In this document: one piece after another, positions 52,532 through 60,619 of the stretch
How positions within the stretch are numbered: position 1 is the stretch's first letter
How the letters are laid out: each line of letters begins with the position of its first letter
Assembly (NCBI RefSeq): GCF_000725285.1
Contig: NZ_CP007161.1
Location: 2,828,213-2,892,212 of the forward strand
Reading direction: 5' to 3'
DNA length: 64,000 bases
Source of the DNA: Virgibacillus sp. SK37
Lineage (GTDB): Bacteria; Bacillota; Bacilli; Bacillales; Amphibacillaceae
Notes under the pieces: model-generated
Told to the model about the DNA's origin: nothing
The model's database searches: none
What the model saw: only the letters and a program-made list of their open reading frames with translations
Program-made: the position numbers and the translations under genes

Positions 52532-52572
52532 AAAAAAGGCTGTCAGGGATTAAATCTCCTGGCAGCCTTTTT
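52532..52572 (+). terminator. Terminator of yidC
   Basis: AAAAAAGGCTGTCAGG pairs with CCTGGCAGCCTTTTTT, one mismatch. Confidence 0.85.
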
Positions 52573-52634
52573 AATTTAATTAAGTTACCGTTGCTTTGTT
52601 AATAAAAGAAGTACATTGTATCTTGAGACAATTT

Positions 52635-52842
52635 TATTGGACAGTTTTAATGGTTCGTGGCTGCTTTTGTCCATTAGAGCTCTCCTATTGGACAGTTCTA
52701 ATGACTTCTAGGCTCTTTTTGTCCATTACGGCTCTCCTATTGGACAGTTCTCATGACCCCGAGGTGGTTTTTTGTCCATTAGAGCTCTCCTATTGGACAG
52801 TTCTCATGTCCCCGAGCCTACTTTTGTTTATTAGAGCGCACA
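52635..52842. repeat. Four tandem 51-53-bp intergenic repeats with TGGACA/TGTCCA arms
   Basis: Units start at 52635, 52686, 52738 and 52791. Each opens TATTGGACAGTT and has TTTTGTCCATTA about 35 bp later, so TGGACA and TGTCCA form a stem in the first three units. The arm has decayed to TTTATTA in the fourth. Units are joined by GAGCTCTCC. It shares unit length and hairpin logic, but not sequence, with 33994-34201. It lies between the yidC terminator and the convergent subtilase gene. Confidence 0.88.
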
Positions 52843-52889
52843 GAAAACTTGGAGCTTATTAACTTAGAATCCAGAAACCTCAAATTCAC

Positions 52890-54839
52890 CTAAAACACTT
52901 GAGCAAGTGATTGAAAGATGGAACGGAATAGGTCACCTATCCAGGTGAAGATTTTAATAAACCAGTTTTTGTCATTATCTTCGTCCTTGTTTACTTCTTC
53001 GATAGCTGGTGAAGCACTATGCTCCTTTTTATTACTATCTTTACTCACACCGCTCTCTTTAATTTGTGACTCTTTTTCAGTTTTGTCTTTATCAGTTGAT
53101 CCAGAAGCTGCTAAGCTATCTTCCTGTTTAGATTCTCGCTCTTTTTCACTAGTTCCACTGCTCTGTGCTGGGTTTGTATGCTCTGAATGCTCCTTACTAA
53201 CAGGAGCTTCTTTTACTGGGGCAGGAATTGAAATACCAGGTTGCTTTCTTTCATCCTTATTCTCTTCATCAGCTGGAGGTGTTATATCCTTTTCTGGCGC
53301 TTTATTCTTTTGGTCTTGCTCATTTGATTCTTCTTCTTGCTCCTCTTTTACTGGTCTTTCCTGTTCAGATTTATCGCCATTGTCCTGTTGAGACTCTTCT
53401 TGTTTCTCGGAGATAATTAATCCAGACTTTTTCGTTGTTACAGTTTGTATAACACCTTTTGAGCGGTTACCATAAATATCTTCTGTATAAATAGCAACCT
53501 CATATGCTGTATTGGTTTCCAGCTCCGTAAATGTGTAGGAGGTTTCTTCCCCATTTACCTTTTCTGCAGCCAAACTATCATTCAAATAAATAATAGCTTT
53601 ATCAAAATCTTCATCTTCTGGATTTCTCCATTGAATAGAGAATGCCTCGGGTCCCGTTTGATGAATCTGCAAGTCTGCTATTTCATCAGGAGCTGTAAAA
53701 TCTGTTATATAACTGATGCGTCCAAAGCCAAATAATGGATCTCTTCCTACCTCACCTAAATCTTGTACGTAATCTGTTAAAGCTGCTCGTCGTTCTTCAG
53801 GACTTTTATCTGGTAACTTTTGCTGCAAAAGAGCAAGCATTCCGGTTATATGCGGACTCGCTTGGGAAGTACCACTTGCAATACCATAGTTTCCATCTAA
53901 ATAGGTGCTAATAATATTCGTACCGGGCGCTGAAAATTCTACCTCAGGCCCAGTGGAGGCAAATGGGGCGGAATGAAACTGTTCATCTACTGCAGAAACA
54001 GCAATTACCCGATCATACTTGGCAGGATAGATTACCTTTCCATCACCTTCGCCATTTCCACTTGCTCCAACTACCAAGGTACCCGCATCATAAGCCTGCT
54101 TTATTATTTTTTCTAATGCGTCACTATGGAATTCAGTACCTAAGGATAGATTAATAATGTCCATTTCATGCTGAATAGACCATTCAATCGCTTTTAATAA
54201 CGCATCCATATCTCCTTCACCATTACTATCCAAGGCCTTAACTGCATAAATAGATGCGTCTGGGGCAACACCGACAACACCAAAACCGTTCCTTTCTGCC
54301 CCGATGATACCAGCAACATGGGTTCCATGTCCGTTATCATCCTCCCATTTTTCCGTATAGTCCACAGTGGAAACACCTCCTGCAACTTGCAGGTCGTCAT
54401 GTGGGGAAATACCTGTATCGATTACCGCAACTTTTACACCTTTACCGGTAAACCCTTCCTCCCATGCATACGAAAATCTGGATGAGCGAAGGTTCCATGT
54501 TTCCCCTTCTACTAACGTGTCCCCATTTTTTATCTCATTTATAGAGTTAGCGCTGTTGGATAGGGTAACTGGGACATTTTCTTCTATATATGTAATATGT
54601 TCATTTCCTTTATATATTTCAACATCATTTGCATCTATGCTCACAGCATAAGCAGATAAGCTTTTAAAGTGATTATCTATGCTTTTACTTTGTTTAACAA
54701 TAAGCTGCTTTCCTACATCATCTTTATATCCAATAATTACATCTTTTGTGGAGGTCTCTACTCCTTGTGAAGTTACAGGCTGCCATAATATACATACCAA
54801 ACCGGCAAACAGTAGAAAAATGATACGTTTAACATTCAT
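52890..54839 (-). CDS. Secreted subtilisin-like (S8) protease with Fn3 domain and long charged tail
   Basis: 649 residues. Signal peptide 1-25, then an inhibitor-type prodomain (about 30-95). The S8 catalytic domain has Asp141 (VAVIDTGIS), His171 (NGHGTHVAG), Asn262 (GASGNG) and Ser325 (SGTSQASPH), all intact. A fibronectin type III domain spans about 383-470. Then about 140 residues of E/K/Q/S/P-rich low complexity, and an amphipathic, aromatic C-terminus (WFIKIFTWIGDLF) rather than an LPxTG signal. The tail may span the wall or bind the membrane. ATG is preceded by AGGAGAAGATAGAAT. Single gene. Confidence 0.9.
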   Translation of the reverse strand: MNVKRIIFLLFAGLVCILWQPVTSQGVETSTKDVIIGYKDDVGKQLIVKQSKSIDNHFKSLSAYAVSIDANDVEIYKGNEHITYIEENVPVTLSNSANSINEIKNGDTLVEGETWNLRSSRFSYAWEEGFTGKGVKVAVIDTGISPHDDLQVAGGVSTVDYTEKWEDDNGHGTHVAGIIGAERNGFGVVGVAPDASIYAVKALDSNGEGDMDALLKAIEWSIQHEMDIINLSLGTEFHSDALEKIIKQAYDAGTLVVGASGNGEGDGKVIYPAKYDRVIAVSAVDEQFHSAPFASTGPEVEFSAPGTNIISTYLDGNYGIASGTSQASPHITGMLALLQQKLPDKSPEERRAALTDYVQDLGEVGRDPLFGFGRISYITDFTAPDEIADLQIHQTGPEAFSIQWRNPEDEDFDKAIIYLNDSLAAEKVNGEETSYTFTELETNTAYEVAIYTEDIYGNRSKGVIQTVTTKKSGLIISEKQEESQQDNGDKSEQERPVKEEQEEESNEQDQKNKAPEKDITPPADEENKDERKQPGISIPAPVKEAPVSKEHSEHTNPAQSSGTSEKERESKQEDSLAASGSTDKDKTEKESQIKESGVSKDSNKKEHSASPAIEEVNKDEDNDKNWFIKIFTWIGDLFRSIFQSLAQVF

Positions 54840-55049
54840 TTATTCTATCTTCTCCTCTTAATCTATGATTGCTTACAATATAAATTTTATCAGTAGAATC
54901 GAAGTTTGTATGTAGGAAATAGAAACTATTTACAATTATTTGTAGAAATATATCAAAAAATAACGCATCTCAAAAGAAAATGACTTTATCCTTCTTTTTC
55001 CTCTCCAATTATGTATAATATTCTTACAACAGTTAAGGAGGAATTAACA

Positions 55050-55106
55050 ATGCAAAAAAACTTCACATTTTTTTCATACCAACAACCAGGGGTGAAAAAG
55101 CTATAA
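55050..55106 (+). CDS. 18-residue regulatory leader peptide upstream of MFS gene
   Basis: MQKNFTFFSYQQPGVKKL, starting at ATG 55050 directly behind AAGGAGGAATTAAC, one of the strongest ribosome sites in the window. A TATAAT -10-like box lies at 55014-55019. It ends at TAA 55106, 81 nt before the MFS start, and its stop codon lies in the first of several alternative hairpins. This is the layout of translation-attenuation leaders in front of drug-resistance genes (ermC, tet(L), bmrB, vmlR types). The peptide itself has no recognised family. Confidence 0.7.
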   Translation: MQKNFTFFSYQQPGVKKL

Positions 55107-55179
55107 TAATTTGTTTGACCAATTATTAGTGAATGCTCACTCCTGTTTGTTTATTAACCGAGTAAACAATTACAGGAGG
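55087..55179 (+). promoter_or_regulatory. Attenuator: mutually exclusive hairpins masking the MFS ribosome site
   Basis: Stem A: TAATAATT (55104-55111) with AATTATTA (55121-55128). Stem B: AGTGA (55128-55132) with TCACT (55137-55141). Stem C: CTCCTGTTTGTTTA (55140-55153) with TAAACAA-TT-ACAGGAG (55163-55178), covering the GGAGG of the MFS gene. Alternative stem D: CAGGGGTGA inside the leader (55087-55095) with TCACTCCTG (55137-55145), one G-U pair, which excludes stem C. Ribosome position on the leader should decide which stems form. Confidence 0.75.
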
Positions 55180-55187
55180 ATAAAAAA

Positions 55188-56402
55188 TTGAAAACAGGTA
55201 CATTAGCAGCCCGGAATATTCGAATTTTATTTTGGGCAGAATTATTCGGGAGCATTCGCTTCCTCCAACCGGTACTCGCTTTATTTTATTTTGCTCGCGG
55301 TTTGGATGAAGCCCTTATATTGTGGGTTATGATTTTTTGGAGTACTGGTGTGTTAGTGGGGGAAATTCCTACAGGCATGTTCGCCGACAGATACGGAGCA
55401 AAGCTTTCGTTTATTATTGGGGCTATTTTAAGTATTATCAGCCATAGTTTGCTTATCTGGGCATACGACCCTTGGGTGTTTTTTTCGAGCAGCATACTTA
55501 GCGGTCTCGCTGTAACTTTCTTTAGTGGAGCGGATGAAGCTCTAATCTATGAATCTTTGAAAGAATCCAATGAGGAAGATAAGATGGATCACGCCCTCGG
55601 AATCATCCAGTCTGCTCAATTTGTGGTAACCATCGGTGTCCTAATTATAGGCTCCATAATTGCAAAGGATTTAACGAATAACCAATTTAACTTACTTATT
55701 TTATTGGGAATAGCTTTTCAATCCGTCCAAGTCGGCTTGCTATTTTTTGTACAAAATCCGTCCAACCACGGAACATATCAGGAAAAGCCATTTCAACAAG
55801 TAAAAGAAGGATTACATGTCATCAAAAAATCTCCACAGGTTTTGTGGATGTTTCTCAATATTACGCTTGTATTTATTCCAACAGCAGCTATTTTTGATAA
55901 ATTTAGTGATAAATTACTTAGTGATGCGGGTTTGCCAGTTTATCTAATTGGAACAATATTCGCGTGTCTGGCTATACTAAGCTTTTTTATCTCTCGCTCG
56001 ATTGGTTGGATGACTGCAAGGATATCACGAGTTACGCTATTGTATGCAACTGGCGGCTTAGGTGTCAGCAGTTTAGTGTTTGTTGCCTTATATCGAGAGT
56101 CATTGTGGGTGCTTCTTCTCATGATGATACTGCTTCGTTTTATCCGAACAGTCAGGTACCCTGTGTATGCACAATTGGCGAACGACATTATCCCATCACA
56201 TGTACGAGCAACCACAATCTCGTTGCTCTCAATTATTGATTCTGTCTGTGACCTGGTTATATTTGCAAGCATTGCCGGAATTGCTGTGTATGGATTCGAA
56301 AAGATGTTTCTGGCTGCAGCTGGAATAGCGTTAATCGGATGTCTTCTTCCTATTCGTGCTAATTTTAAAAGGGATAGTAAAGAAAAACAGCAAAGCTTAT
56401 AG
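55188..56402 (+). CDS. MFS transporter, probable drug exporter
   Basis: 404 residues, 12 helices. The motif-A region reads GEIPTGMFADRYGAKLSFIIGAIL (about 62-85) as in drug/proton antiporters, and the TM5 side has AISFFSGADEALIYESLKE-like residues (FSGADEALIYESL). The nearest broad group is the MFS exporters of Firmicutes with a short N-terminus. Start is TTG 55188, 8 nt after AGGAGG. That site is buried in a hairpin behind an 18-codon leader, so expression is probably induced by an inhibitor that stalls ribosomes, pointing to antibiotic efflux. The substrate is unknown. Confidence 0.85.
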   Translation: MKTGTLAARNIRILFWAELFGSIRFLQPVLALFYFARGLDEALILWVMIFWSTGVLVGEIPTGMFADRYGAKLSFIIGAILSIISHSLLIWAYDPWVFFSSSILSGLAVTFFSGADEALIYESLKESNEEDKMDHALGIIQSAQFVVTIGVLIIGSIIAKDLTNNQFNLLILLGIAFQSVQVGLLFFVQNPSNHGTYQEKPFQQVKEGLHVIKKSPQVLWMFLNITLVFIPTAAIFDKFSDKLLSDAGLPVYLIGTIFACLAILSFFISRSIGWMTARISRVTLLYATGGLGVSSLVFVALYRESLWVLLLMMILLRFIRTVRYPVYAQLANDIIPSHVRATTISLLSIIDSVCDLVIFASIAGIAVYGFEKMFLAAAGIALIGCLLPIRANFKRDSKEKQQSL

Positions 56403-56471
56403 TACCCATTAAAAATAGGGCAATTTATAGAGAGTATAGCAAGATTTCACATTAGAAAGGAGGCTAAATCA

Positions 56472-57527
56472 ATGAAGGTATTCCCCACATTTGATGGACA
56501 TAATGACACGCTGCTTCGATTACAAGAGAACGAATCAAAAGGGCTTCAACAATTCTTTGAAGAAGGAACAACTGGACATATTGATTTACCTAGATCGCAA
56601 AAAGGAAAATTTGGTGGGGGATTTTTTGCAGTTTTTACACCTAATACAAATTATGAAGTCGCTCCGGAGAAATTTGTAACAAATAACAGCTATGATTTAC
56701 CTCTTCCTCCACAAATTGATCAGCAAACTGCCTTATTCTTTACAAGTAGTTTAGCAGCCAAATTGTTTAAACTAGAAAGGGAATCATCAGGTAAAGTAAA
56801 AGTAGTGAAAAACACGGATGAGCTAACCTATTGTCTAAAGCACAATATCCTTGCTACCATTTTTCATATAGAAGGAGCAGAAGCAATTGATACAAATTTT
56901 GACACACTTCATCTTCTCTATAAGGCTGGCCTTCGCTCCCTTGGTATTACATGGAGTAGACCGAACATTTATGGAGAAGGGGTGCCATTTCGTTATCCCT
57001 CCACACCTGATATTGGGCAAGGTCTCACAGATCACGGAAAAGCACTCGTCCGCGAATGTAATGATTTGGGAATTATGGTTGATACAACACATCTAAATGA
57101 AAAAGGCTTTTGGGATGTCGTAGAACTTAGTGATTCACCTATTGTTGCAACTCATTCCAATGTTCACGCCATTTGTCCCATTTCAAGAAACCTGACAGAT
57201 AAGCAATTACGAGCAATTAAGGAGACAAACGGTGTGGCGGGCATTAATTATGCGATTAATATGCTTCGTGAAGATGGAGGATTTGATACAAATATCTCCC
57301 TTGAAATCATTGTAAAACACATTGCGTATATAGCAGAAAATTTCGGTATTGATCATGTGGCACTCGGATCTGACTTTGATGGCACAACCGTACCAGATTC
57401 CATGAAGGATGTTCAAGGGTTGCCTGATCTACAATATGCTCTGCGTGAATATGGATTTACGAATGAAGAAATTGAAAAAATCGCCTATAAAAATTGGGTG
57501 CGTGTATTAGGAGATACTTGGAAATAG
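56472..57527 (+). CDS. Membrane (renal) dipeptidase family M19
   Basis: 351-residue zinc dipeptidase. Metal ligands appear in FDGHNDTLLRL (about 8-18), FHIEGAEAID (about 135), ATHSNVHAI (about 219) and the substrate/metal region HVALGSDFDG (about 295). It hydrolyses dipeptides including D-amino-acid-containing ones. ATG follows AAAGGAGGCTAAATCA. It stands between the MFS gene and a strong terminator. A MenC/dipeptide-epimerase-type gene lies convergent downstream, so the two may share peptide substrates. Confidence 0.92.
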   Translation: MKVFPTFDGHNDTLLRLQENESKGLQQFFEEGTTGHIDLPRSQKGKFGGGFFAVFTPNTNYEVAPEKFVTNNSYDLPLPPQIDQQTALFFTSSLAAKLFKLERESSGKVKVVKNTDELTYCLKHNILATIFHIEGAEAIDTNFDTLHLLYKAGLRSLGITWSRPNIYGEGVPFRYPSTPDIGQGLTDHGKALVRECNDLGIMVDTTHLNEKGFWDVVELSDSPIVATHSNVHAICPISRNLTDKQLRAIKETNGVAGINYAINMLREDGGFDTNISLEIIVKHIAYIAENFGIDHVALGSDFDGTTVPDSMKDVQGLPDLQYALREYGFTNEEIEKIAYKNWVRVLGDTWK

Positions 57528-57555
57528 AAAACAATAGTATAGGGAGTGCATTGTA

Positions 57556-57599
57556 GGAGAACAGCCGGATCATTCGTTCAAATGATCCGGCTGTTCTCC
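57556..57599. terminator. Long perfect inverted repeat, bidirectional terminator
   Basis: GGAGAACAGCCGGATCATT pairs with AATGATCCGGCTGTTCTCC, 19 bp with a short loop. It sits between convergent genes. The T tract is weak, so it may also act as an RNA-end protector. Confidence 0.75.
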
Positions 57600-57720
57600 A
57601 TTTAAAATTTGAGCTTTACAATGGAACTAGGCACCATCTTGCATATTTCCCGGGCAATATTCGACGAGGAAACATATTTTTCGCATACTTTTTTTGTTGT
57701 ACAAAGAAATAGTTATTTGT

Positions 57721-58839
57721 TTAATGAAAATCAAATGTCTTTACCCCAACAGTAGCCTTCTTCAATGCCTCTCCATCTATTTCATAACCAATTCCAGGCT
57801 TGTCTGGAACATGAATCATCCCTTGTTCCACTTCCACCTCTGGACGAATAATATCTTCTTGCCAATAATGTGATGACCCCGCTGTATCACCAGGCAATAT
57901 AAATTGGGGCAGCGTAGTTAATGCCACGTTATGTGCTCTGCCGACACCTGCCTCCAGCATCCCGCCACACCAAACAGGAATATTATACTTTTCACAATAA
58001 TCGTGAATACGTTTTGCTTCCGTTATTCCCCCAACTCTGCCTATCTTAATATTAATTATTTTACAGCTACCAAGTTGGATGGCCTTCTTCACGTCATCAA
58101 GAGAGTTAATGCTCTCATCCAGGCAAATTGGGGTCTCGATGGCTGCCTGCAATTTTGCATGATCCACTATATCATCGTGTGCCAATGGCTGTTCCAGCAT
58201 CATTAAATCTAACTCGTCCATTTTTTTGAGATGTTCCACATCTTTGAGTGTATAAGCAGAGTTAGCATCAGCCATGATTGAGAGTTCCGGAAAGTGGAAA
58301 CGTACTTCTCTTAAAACATCAATATCTCTGCCAGGCTTTATTTTAATTTTTACTCGCTTATATCCTTCTTTTACATATTTCTCTATTACGTGAAGCAAAT
58401 CTTGAATTGTCGGTTGAATGCCAATACTAATTCCGACATCAATCGTTTTTTTAGTACCTCCGAGTGCTTCTGAAAGCGACATATTCTCACGTTTTGCATA
58501 TAAATCCCAAATCGCACCTTCTATGGCTGCTTTTGCCATATTGTTTCGACGGATGGAAGAAAACAAGTTGGAAACTTCATCAGGGTGAGCGATCTCGTTT
58601 TTCTGAAGTATTGGTATTAAAAAATCTTCCATTACATGCTCATTTGTCTTTACAGTTTCCTCTGTATACCATGGGCTAGTAAACGCAACAGATTCCCCAA
58701 ATCCACGCTTCCCATCCTTATCTACAGCTTCTATAATAAAAAATTCTTTGTCCTGTAAGGTACCAAAACTCGTCATAAATGGATTGTTTAATCGCATGCT
58801 TAATTTATGAAGTTTAACTTGCTTAATTGGAATGGACAT
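57721..58839 (-). CDS. menC: o-Succinylbenzoate synthase / N-succinylamino acid racemase (MenC family)
   Basis: 372 residues, enolase superfamily. The KxK pair is in [10 protein letters not shown] (about 163). Metal ligands follow in [20 protein letters not shown] and [11 protein letters not shown]. The opposite lysine is in [11 protein letters not shown] (about 264). Capping-domain [15 protein letters not shown] at the N-terminus is typical of the OSBS/NSAR group. No other men genes are near, so the racemase/epimerase role (N-succinyl amino acids or dipeptides) may be the physiological one, in line with the M19 dipeptidase beside it. ATG is preceded by GGAGGTCTTTAAAA. Confidence 0.85.
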   Translation of the reverse strand: MSIPIKQVKLHKLSMRLNNPFMTSFGTLQDKEFFIIEAVDKDGKRGFGESVAFTSPWYTEETVKTNEHVMEDFLIPILQKNEIAHPDEVSNLFSSIRRNNMAKAAIEGAIWDLYAKRENMSLSEALGGTKKTIDVGISIGIQPTIQDLLHVIEKYVKEGYKRVKIKIKPGRDIDVLREVRFHFPELSIMADANSAYTLKDVEHLKKMDELDLMMLEQPLAHDDIVDHAKLQAAIETPICLDESINSLDDVKKAIQLGSCKIINIKIGRVGGITEAKRIHDYCEKYNIPVWCGGMLEAGVGRAHNVALTTLPQFILPGDTAGSSHYWQEDIIRPEVEVEQGMIHVPDKPGIGYEIDGEALKKATVGVKTFDFH

Positions 58840-59150
58840 TTTTAAAGACCTCCGTGACCAAGTGTATTCTTACCAATTATAAATGAAACGCTATATTTTT
58901 TAATGATAAAGGCTCTAAGTATTGAACAAAACTATGCTATGCCTTATAAAACCACCTATATATTTGTGTATTTTTCACCTTTAATGAAGGAAATTTTTTT
59001 GCTAACTAATCTAAAAGCAATAGTTAACTGAATTTTGGGATATTTGACTTATTGTAATTTACCAGAAAAGTAGATAAGCTTTAGAGCAAGTAGTGCATGC
59101 AGTCGAATAAAGCAAAGTAAAAACAACTATTCTATAAGGAGGAAGTAAGG
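58840..59150. other. Divergent promoter region menC / S8 protease
   Basis: 311 bp of AT-rich DNA with no repeat, riboswitch or ORF that I can support. Confidence 0.4.
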
Positions 59151-60446
59151 ATGACGGAGAGGAAACAAGTATGGTTTGAAGAAGCCAATTCCAGACTAGA
59201 TCCAGGATTAGTAGGACAGTTGATGAAAAAAAGAAAAGAAGACCCAAATGAAACAAGTGAGGACACGCTACCAGTAATTGTGAAAGTTTACCAGAATTGC
59301 ACAAAGGATATGAAGGAAGATTTGTTAAAAACATGTGAGGGAGATTCTTGTAATACGTTAAATGATGATATGGAAATTTTACACTCGTTGTATGGAGATT
59401 TAACACCCAAAAAGATCAGAGAACTAAAAAATCATGAGGCAGTGGAACGTATTTTTTATGACCGAGATGTAACGGCGTTTCTTGATGTGGCTACAAAAGA
59501 AATAAATGCAGTAGAAGTACAACAAGATCTTGGTTTAACTGGGAAAGATATTACTATCGCTGTCATTGATTCCGGAGTATTTCCGCATCCTGATTTAACA
59601 AAACCGGAGAATAGAATTGTAGCTTTCAAAGATTTTGTTAATAAGCAGGAAGAACCTTATGATGATAATGGCCATGGGACCCACTGTTGTGGAGACGCTG
59701 CAGGAAATGGACACCATTCTAATGGAAAGTATACGGGCCCAGCACCGGCTGCTTCAATTGTTGGGGTTAAAGTCTTAAATGAAAAAGGCGGCGGGAAGCT
59801 TTCCACTATTATACGAGGGATAGAATGGTGTATGAAGCATCGAGAAAAGTATGGTATACGAATTATTTCTCTATCTCTAGGTGCTGAAGCATATGAATCT
59901 TACCGTGACGACCCACTCACCCAGGCAACCCAAAAAGCCTGGCATAGCGGTATAGTTGTATGTGCTGCAGCCGGAAACGACGGTCCATCACGCAGCACCA
60001 TTAGTACGCCTGCCATTGATCCATTCATTATTACAGTTGGTTCTGCGGATGATCAAAACACAGTAACTCGATCAGATGCTGTTATTTCCAAATTTTCGAG
60101 TCGTGGTCCAACCATTGATGAATTAGTCAAACCAGATATTTACGCACCTGGTTCAAATATTATTTCTCTATTATCTCCCGGATCGGCGCTAGAAAAACAA
60201 ATACCTGAGCGTGTAATAGATGAAAATTATGTATCACTATCTGGCACTTCGATGGCAACACCTATTTGTGCAGGAGTTATCGCTCTAATGCTTGAGGCAA
60301 ATCCTCAGCTAAGTCCAAATGACATAAAAAGTATTTTACAAGCAACATCACAACCAACACTTGCAGATAAATGGGGATATATACATGCTAAGACTGCCGT
60401 AGAGATGGCAAAAGATTACGTACAGCAGGTGCAGAAAGTGAATTGA
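59151..60446 (+). CDS. AprX-like intracellular subtilisin-family protease
   Basis: 431 residues, no signal peptide. An N-terminal region of about 120 residues (PVIVKVYQNCTKDMKEDLL) is prodomain-like. The S8 domain has Asp140 (IAVIDSGVF), His175 (NGHGTHCCGDAAG), Asn276 (AAAGNDGPS) and Ser367 (SGTSMATP), all intact. The length and the cysteine after HGTH match B. subtilis AprX (442 residues), a cytoplasmic stationary-phase protease. ATG follows TAAGGAGGAAGTAAGG. Tandem short repeats begin 23 bp after the stop. Confidence 0.88.
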   Translation: MTERKQVWFEEANSRLDPGLVGQLMKKRKEDPNETSEDTLPVIVKVYQNCTKDMKEDLLKTCEGDSCNTLNDDMEILHSLYGDLTPKKIRELKNHEAVERIFYDRDVTAFLDVATKEINAVEVQQDLGLTGKDITIAVIDSGVFPHPDLTKPENRIVAFKDFVNKQEEPYDDNGHGTHCCGDAAGNGHHSNGKYTGPAPAASIVGVKVLNEKGGGKLSTIIRGIEWCMKHREKYGIRIISLSLGAEAYESYRDDPLTQATQKAWHSGIVVCAAAGNDGPSRSTISTPAIDPFIITVGSADDQNTVTRSDAVISKFSSRGPTIDELVKPDIYAPGSNIISLLSPGSALEKQIPERVIDENYVSLSGTSMATPICAGVIALMLEANPQLSPNDIKSILQATSQPTLADKWGYIHAKTAVEMAKDYVQQVQKVN

Positions 60447-60469
60447 TTGAATGAGGTGGTTGAGGAGCC

Positions 60470-60544
60470 CTCTCATCTTGGGGAGCGTTCTCTCATTTGA
60501 ATGGTGGAGTCTCTCATCTTGGAGCCAGGTTCTCTCATTTGGCA
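60470..60544. repeat. Short tandem repeats based on CTCTCAT
   Basis: CTCTCAT recurs at 60470, 60490, 60511 and 60532 (20-21 bp spacing). The alternate continuation CTTGG / TTG makes a real period of about 42 bp, two units. It lies between the aprX-like stop and the convergent carboxypeptidase terminator. Confidence 0.7.
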
Positions 60545-60587
60545 TTTGATTATGTCCGCTTCAAAATTTGTTACCCGTCCATTAAAA

Positions 60588-60616
60588 AAGAACATCTCCT
60601 ACGGGGAGATGTTCTT
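60588..60616 (-). terminator. Terminator of the PBP4-type carboxypeptidase gene
   Basis: GAACATCTCC pairs with GGAGATGTTC around a TACGG-type loop; T6 follows on the minus strand. Confidence 0.85.
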
Positions 60617-60619
60617 CCT

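Noticed and set aside
52596-52862. 88-codon open frame through the tandem repeats
   Set aside because: The frame is a by-product of the repeat; unit lengths of 51-53 bp do not keep a frame, and there is no ribosome site.
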